A stretch of DNA of 64,000 nt from Buxus sempervirens (Eukaryota > Streptophyta > Magnoliopsida > Buxales > Buxaceae), in NCBI GenBank assembly GCA_947561395.2, contig OX387190.1, positions 27,212,858 through 27,276,857 of the forward strand, written 5' to 3'. Of the stretch, positions 59,253-64,000 are shown piece after piece (position 1 is the stretch's first letter; every line of letters starts with the position of its first letter). Made by a program: the position numbers and the translations under genes. Below the pieces are notes generated by a model. That model had not been told where the DNA came from, ran no database searches, and was given only the letters and a program-made list of their open reading frames with translations.

Positions 59253-61316
59253 TTACGACCCAAAACGGGACCTAGGGGTAGACCATGGTGTCTCCTCAAA
59301 ACCATCAAGCTCTCTATCTCTATTGTTCTCTTGTAAGATTACTTGAGAGGCTACAGGCAGTGGAGATTGAAGTCTCACCCGGGGTTTCCTTGTTGGTAAT
59401 ACCGGCAATGGCACTTCACCTCTAAGCATCCTTGCCGATTCCTTCACTGTTGGCCTCTCTTTACAGTTTGGATGCACACAAGAGAGCCCCACCATGAGCA
59501 TCCGCTCCATGCCCCCCTTATCAAACTTTCCCATCAGTTTATGATCACCAGCATCCATGACTATGCCCTTTGCCCACATGCTCCACACCCAGTCGACGAG
59601 CACTGTTCCATCATTGTCGATGGGCCGCCTCCCGGTCGCCACCTCTAACACCAGAACACCAAAGCTGTAGACATCAGTTTTCTCAGTGGGAATGCCTGAA
59701 TGAACATACTCAGGTGCAAGGTATCCCACTGTTCCTGCTGGTATGGTGGCTTCCCTTGTCATGGTGCTGTGATCATAAACCTCTGCTAGGCCAAAATCTC
59801 CGAGCTTCGCATTGAAATTGGCATCCAGCATTACATTGCAGGCCTTTATATCCCTGTGAATTATCTGTCTTTCGCACTCTTCATGGAGATATGTGAGAGC
59901 AGATGCAACACCAAGTATGATGTTGAGCCTATGTTCCCAAGTGAGCAGAGTTGTTAAAGTGTTCTTATGGAGGACTCTGTCAAGGCTTCCATTGGGCATG
60001 TACTCGTAAACTAGGACTAATTCGTCTCCCTCACAGCACCATCCTTGCAGCTGAAGCAAGTTCCTGTGTCTTAAGCAGTCTAACATGGTCGCAAATTCTG
60101 TTGTAAAGGGGTTCCTAAATTGATCAATTTGACTGATCTGACTGAATCTTTTGACGGCCACCGCTGTGCCGGAAGAAAGGCACCCTTCATAAACTGTTCC
60201 TGATGCACCTTCACCGATAATTCGGCTCCGATTGAATCCCCTTGTCGCTGATTTTATCTCAGCAAGAGATAGCCTTGTGGGTACTTTCATCATTTGGTTT
60301 CCACAAATTTTTTGACTCTCATATCTTCTGCAACCAGTTCTTCTCCTTTTTATTAAATACCAACTAGTACCAGCGATAATCAACAATGCTGAAAACACAA
60401 ATGCAGCTGCTCCTCCCAAGACAAGACCCAATTCCCCAATCTTCCTTGCTTTCTTGCTTGAGGGTTCGTTCTCGATGATACTAAAATCATCTATGGAGCA
60501 CATGAAACAGCCTTCCTCTTGAATTGTGTCCATTGGATGAAGAAATCCGTATGTCCTGAAATGCCAGCTCTCCACAAGGTGAAGCGCTGCGCCTCTTCCA
60601 TTAGAAGCAGAGAAGCCGACGTGCATGAACTCTCTGAATTGCTTGCAGAGATCAACATGGACAGCGAGAACCGGCCTTGGAGGTCGGAACCGTGAGTATC
60701 CAACCCATACCCGGATCATCTTCATCGCATCACTGTACTCTATCCAAGCCGTCAAACGCCTCACATTCTTGAGATCAATCCCCATTGAGAAAGCATCCAC
60801 AGAAGCAAAAGAGACGACTGAATTTATGTCAAGACCAATATGGTTGTCATTGATGTCATCAAGAGATGGGTCGAAACTGGTATCGAATTCAACTGCAACA
60901 AATGATTCTTGAGCGCTTGTGTGGTCTGATAGGCCAATGTAGCCAGCGGAGCTACCGACAGCATTAGCATTGGAAGTGATCAGGAAGGTGAGGCCGTCTC
61001 CAAAGGGAGAAGAATAAGAAGAAGAAACAGGGACTATTGAGAAGGAGAAGCGACTCAGGAAGGATGCAGTAGTGTTAGTTCTGGGATCAAGAAAGCGAAT
61101 TGGGTAAGCATAGAGGGCTCGACCAACTCCACAAGAAGAGGGATCAACACAACTGAGTTCTTGTGTAAGACTAATGGTGGTTTTGTTTCGGAAATGAGCG
61201 TCACCGAGGAGTGTAACGTTGTTCGGCGGATTCAAAGGCTTAGAACGGGAGGCAGAGCAGATGATGAAGAAGAAAGAGAAACCAGCCCAAAATGGGAGGA
61301 GGAAAGATGAGCGCAT
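59253..61316 (-). CDS. L-type lectin-domain receptor kinase
   Basis: A single-exon frame of 687 residues, intronless as is usual for this family. Residues 1-22 form a signal peptide, about 28-265 a legume-lectin domain (LLGDAHFRN, FSFSIV, VAVEFDT, DINDNHIGLDINS), and about 297-322 one membrane helix followed by KRRR. The kinase domain is about 362-635 with GEGASGTVYEG (368-378), ATP-binding lysine in VAVKR (K389), HRDIKACN (487-494), DFG (507-509) and APE (535-537), so all catalytic residues are present. Such plasma-membrane kinases sense extracellular signals in immunity, stress or pollen development. LQGWCCEGDELVLVYEYMP and VDWVW resemble the S.7/VIII-type groups, but the exact clade is inferred. 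The HRD is the active form (RD kinase). Confidence 0.93.
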   Translation of the reverse strand: MRSSFLLPFWAGFSFFFIICSASRSKPLNPPNNVTLLGDAHFRNKTTISLTQELSCVDPSSCGVGRALYAYPIRFLDPRTNTTASFLSRFSFSIVPVSSSYSSPFGDGLTFLITSNANAVGSSAGYIGLSDHTSAQESFVAVEFDTSFDPSLDDINDNHIGLDINSVVSFASVDAFSMGIDLKNVRRLTAWIEYSDAMKMIRVWVGYSRFRPPRPVLAVHVDLCKQFREFMHVGFSASNGRGAALHLVESWHFRTYGFLHPMDTIQEEGCFMCSIDDFSIIENEPSSKKARKIGELGLVLGGAAAFVFSALLIIAGTSWYLIKRRRTGCRRYESQKICGNQMMKVPTRLSLAEIKSATRGFNRSRIIGEGASGTVYEGCLSSGTAVAVKRFSQISQIDQFRNPFTTEFATMLDCLRHRNLLQLQGWCCEGDELVLVYEYMPNGSLDRVLHKNTLTTLLTWEHRLNIILGVASALTYLHEECERQIIHRDIKACNVMLDANFNAKLGDFGLAEVYDHSTMTREATIPAGTVGYLAPEYVHSGIPTEKTDVYSFGVLVLEVATGRRPIDNDGTVLVDWVWSMWAKGIVMDAGDHKLMGKFDKGGMERMLMVGLSCVHPNCKERPTVKESARMLRGEVPLPVLPTRKPRVRLQSPLPVASQVILQENNRDRELDGFEETPWSTPRSRFGS

Positions 61317-62990
61317 TACGGTATCCAGACAAAGTAAGTCTTTGCAAACGGGTATGAGTATCTGAGCAATAATTGGAAATTAAAGAAGAAAGAAGGGAGG
61401 AGAATCTTGAAAGAAAACGAAGAAAGAAAGGACATCAGGTAAGGTTTCTAACTGTTCTTTCGTGAACAGAATCAATATTGGTGATTTTCTGAGCCAGAGA
61501 ATAAAATGACCTCCTCCTCTCTGTTCGGGGGAGATCGATTATGCTTCGAGAGAATGAGATCGTTTTATTTCGTCTCAGCCAGCCACGAGAGAGAGAGAGA
61601 GTGATGAAAATGAAAACCCTAGAATGAGATCGTTTCTTTTCGTTTCAGGTGAGAACGAGAGGGAGAAAGAGGCAGAGCTTGGAACGGAGAAAAACCTGCT
61701 TCAGACGATGTTCGGTCGAATTTTACACGTCGCGAGTGAGCCAGAAACGCCTCCGGGGGAGGGGACTTCAAACGAATCAAACCCCAAAATCCGGGTTCCC
61801 TGCACTGGCCCAAAGTCAGCAGGTCTTTGGGCTTTGGTCCATACATAACTCAGGCTAAAATCTCTTTTGCTTCACAAACCTGGGAGGGGCTGATGGTCAC
61901 TCCAAAAATACTGAAAGCGCTGTTATCAACAAAAAAAAAAAGATCTTTTGGTTTGCAAAATAAATTAAATTTGAATTTGAAAATTTCCTTATTAGGTTAA
62001 ATAGTAAGGTTGAGTTAAGAAGACTAGCAGAGGTGCACGTGGAAAGAGGGAATGTGGAGAGGAGAAGTGGAGGAGCAGTTACAAATTGACTGGGTTTTGA
62101 ATGAAAATGCCAAGTTTAGACGAATATTATTGAAACCCTAAACTAAGCAAGGAATGGACATTTTGGGGAGGAAGTGAATTGTTTTACGCACACTTAAAAA
62201 AGGGCCTTCTCGCGTTAAATATAATATGTATATATAAAGGGAAAGAGCCTCAGGCTAATGTTAATAATAATATTTTATAAAATATTTTATAATATTTTAT
62301 AATATTGAAAACAAAAATAAGTATCTAAAAGCAACGTGAAAGAGAAAATTTCAACTTTGGAGACTTGACACCTCTAACGACAGAGAAAATAATATTTTAT
62401 AATTTCAACTTTGGAGACCTGACACCTCTAACGACAGAGAAAATAATATTTTATTATATTATTTTATATATTGAGAACAAAAATAACTTTGTTGCCCTAA
62501 AGTGAAAGTGAGTTGCATTGTAGCTACTGCATTTGAAGTACGATGAGAGTGGGCTGAACTGTAGCTACTGGATTGAAATATTCGTTGAGCACGCAAAGAA
62601 GAGATGCAATGCAGTAGCAGATCGAATTGAAAGTTTACCCCTTTCGAAGATCACTTCATCCTGCAAACAAACTTTGCTTAGATTAGTTCCAGTCAAATGG
62701 CGGTGCAATTAATTTTCTGTTTGTCTTCAGAAACTCTACAGTTTATTTCCTTTGAAAGAGGCAAAGCAAGGTTGAGCAAGAGCTTCCTTCGAAACGAGTA
62801 AGGCTGAGTTTAGGGTTTTTCTAGGTTAGCCTCTGTCGAAAGTCCCCATCTGATGTCAGGCTAGGCTTTTTGGTTTTCCTCTCCCCCACCCTGGAGTGAA
62901 CATGTCCGTTTTCTGGCATTATCAGGTTTGGCTTCTTGAGTTCGGCTTTTCCCTAGACCCTACCCATCCTCCCCTTTGCTTCATTATCCC
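61317..62990. other. Upstream region of the receptor kinase and LINE leader
   Basis: The part next to 61316 is the presumed promoter and 5' UTR of the minus-strand kinase. It has a short duplication: AGAATGAGATCGTTT followed by a CGT-TCAG phrase occurs at about 61551 and 61622. From about 62500 rightward the sequence may be the 5' UTR of the LINE. No further gene was recognised. Confidence 0.45.
62345..62456. repeat. ~54-bp tandem repeat
   Basis: TTTCAACTTTGGAGAC followed by TGACACCTCTAACGACAGAG and AAAATAATATTTTA occurs twice in a row (about 62349 and 62403) with one difference. Confidence 0.85.
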
Positions 62991-63101
62991 ATGTAAGACC
63001 TCTCCCAAAGTCTCAGAAACCTTTTCATCCCACCAAGACCTACTGAAATCTTCAAACCATCTACTAAGGACAGAGAAAAAGTGGACGGCAAATGGGCTAA
63101 T

Positions 63102-63953
63102 ATGACCGTTTGCAAGATATGCGAAGAAGATCTACAAGTTAATACGCTCAAAAATGCTCTGGGAAGAATATGGAAAGGGATTAAAATCTCCAAGTGTGTG
63201 AAAGTGCCTCCAAGGTGGTTCCTATTAGGGTTTGAGTGTGCCGATGGTAAGGAGTGTGTTCTCTCCTCTCAGCCTTGGGTCATTAACTCCTCCTTGACCC
63301 TGCTCGCCCCTATCATCGATGAAGAGGAGGTGATCGATTTCACCTTCTCTCACTTCTTCATATGGATGCACTTTAAGAACCTACCTAGGAAGTTCCATGA
63401 TGAAAAGATAATCTCTGATCTCCTCCTTTTCGGAAGAGCGGTTGAAATCGACATGAGTAATGAAGATATCGAGCCTATGGACATCCTGATAAGAGCCCGG
63501 CTGCTGCTCAACAAACCGATCCCCTCAGGTATATTCTTCAAGGTTACTGCAGGTAACAATGTCTGGCTAGAGTTCACTTTTGAGAATTTGCCCCCCTTCT
63601 GTTACTCCTGTGGTTTGATAGGTCACTCTTTGATTAAATGCTCTAACCCGTTTCTGTGCAAGCCTAGTGGTTCTTTGTTTGGTGCTTGTAGGAAGTACGA
63701 TGGATCCATGAGGGTTGCCATGAATCGGAGAAGAAACCCCCTATCCAGACCTCCCTTGAAGATGACAACCAAGGTTACTCAACCAAGTCCTAACCTGGTT
63801 TCTTCGGGTGAGTGTGATCCTCAAACGAGTCAACTGGGTGAGAGTGATCCTCGAATGAGTCAACCGAGTGCAACCTCGCTGAGCTATGGGAAAAGCAACT
63901 CGGCCTCATTCGTGTTGTGCATGTCAAGTGATGCTTCTTGTTCGGGAAAATGA
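63102..63953 (+). CDS. LINE ORF1 (DUF4283 and CCHC zinc knuckle)
   Basis: The frame encodes the gag-like nucleic-acid-binding protein of plant L1 LINEs. It shows the DUF4283 block (VPPRWFLLGFECADGKECVL, WVINSSLTL, FSHFFIWMHFKNLP) and a CCHC knuckle CYSCGLIGHSLIKC, followed by a serine-rich tail. The ATG at 63102 is the first in frame; the same frame is open back to 62997, so the start could be missing or lie upstream. It ends at 63953, and ORF2 would lie beyond the window. No frame break is visible, so this insertion may be fairly young. Confidence 0.82.
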   Translation: MTVCKICEEDLQVNTLKNALGRIWKGIKISKCVKVPPRWFLLGFECADGKECVLSSQPWVINSSLTLLAPIIDEEEVIDFTFSHFFIWMHFKNLPRKFHDEKIISDLLLFGRAVEIDMSNEDIEPMDILIRARLLLNKPIPSGIFFKVTAGNNVWLEFTFENLPPFCYSCGLIGHSLIKCSNPFLCKPSGSLFGACRKYDGSMRVAMNRRRNPLSRPPLKMTTKVTQPSPNLVSSGECDPQTSQLGESDPRMSQPSATSLSYGKSNSASFVLCMSSDASCSGK

Positions 63954-64000
63954 GATGCGATGGGTGTGGTCCCCGAGGTGAGCAGGCGGGCGGAGCTCAA

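Overview
The window is nuclear DNA of a flowering plant. The signs are spliced genes with GT-AG introns, an L-type lectin receptor kinase, a VQ-motif protein, an AIPP2-like PHD-finger gene, and a dense set of plant transposons (Helitron, PIF/Harbinger, hAT, solo LTRs, L1 and RTE LINEs, MITEs). I cannot name the species. There are no bacterial or organellar features, and I recognised no tRNA or rRNA gene.

About three quarters of the window that I can assign is mobile DNA. (1) 2393-18882 is a ~16.5 kb Helitron with a recognisable 5' TC end and a 3' hairpin plus CTAG end, sitting between A and T. It carries a multi-exon Rep/helicase gene (7149-13021, one frameshift) and a separate nine-exon gene for an RPA70-like single-strand DNA-binding protein (15608-18049) that splices to an uninterrupted 435-residue frame. 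(2) 21854-22519 is a host VQ-motif gene of MKS1 type. (3) 23755-24072 is a fold-back element. (4) 24292-28985 is a solo LTR with a second, related solo LTR (25995-27811) inside it; both have perfect 5-bp target duplications. (5) 30396-35229 is a 4.8 kb non-autonomous PIF/Harbinger-type element with TTA target duplications that carries broken pieces of two host genes, a cellulose-synthase-like D gene and a CYP87-like cytochrome P450.

(6) 35796-40682 is a minus-strand L1-type LINE with reverse transcriptase and RNase H domains, split by a third solo LTR (38024-39799). (7) 43739-45732, minus strand, is a host PHD-finger gene whose exons splice in phase except for a frame break at a recent internal tandem duplication. 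(8) 46934-51232 is a hAT transposon with an 8-bp target duplication and a dead transposase, itself probably inserted in an older hAT-like repeat. (9) 52960-53960 holds decayed RTE and L1 LINE pieces, and 54757-55150 a TRIM-like miniature retrotransposon. (10) 59253-61316, minus strand, is an intact lectin receptor kinase. (11) From about 63.0 kb to the right edge is the start of another L1 LINE (ORF1).

The Helitron proteins form one functional set: HUH nuclease plus helicase with an element-encoded ssDNA-binding protein. The three host genes are unrelated to each other. Coordinates of splice sites and element ends were read by eye from the sequence; family names come from motif recognition without any database search.
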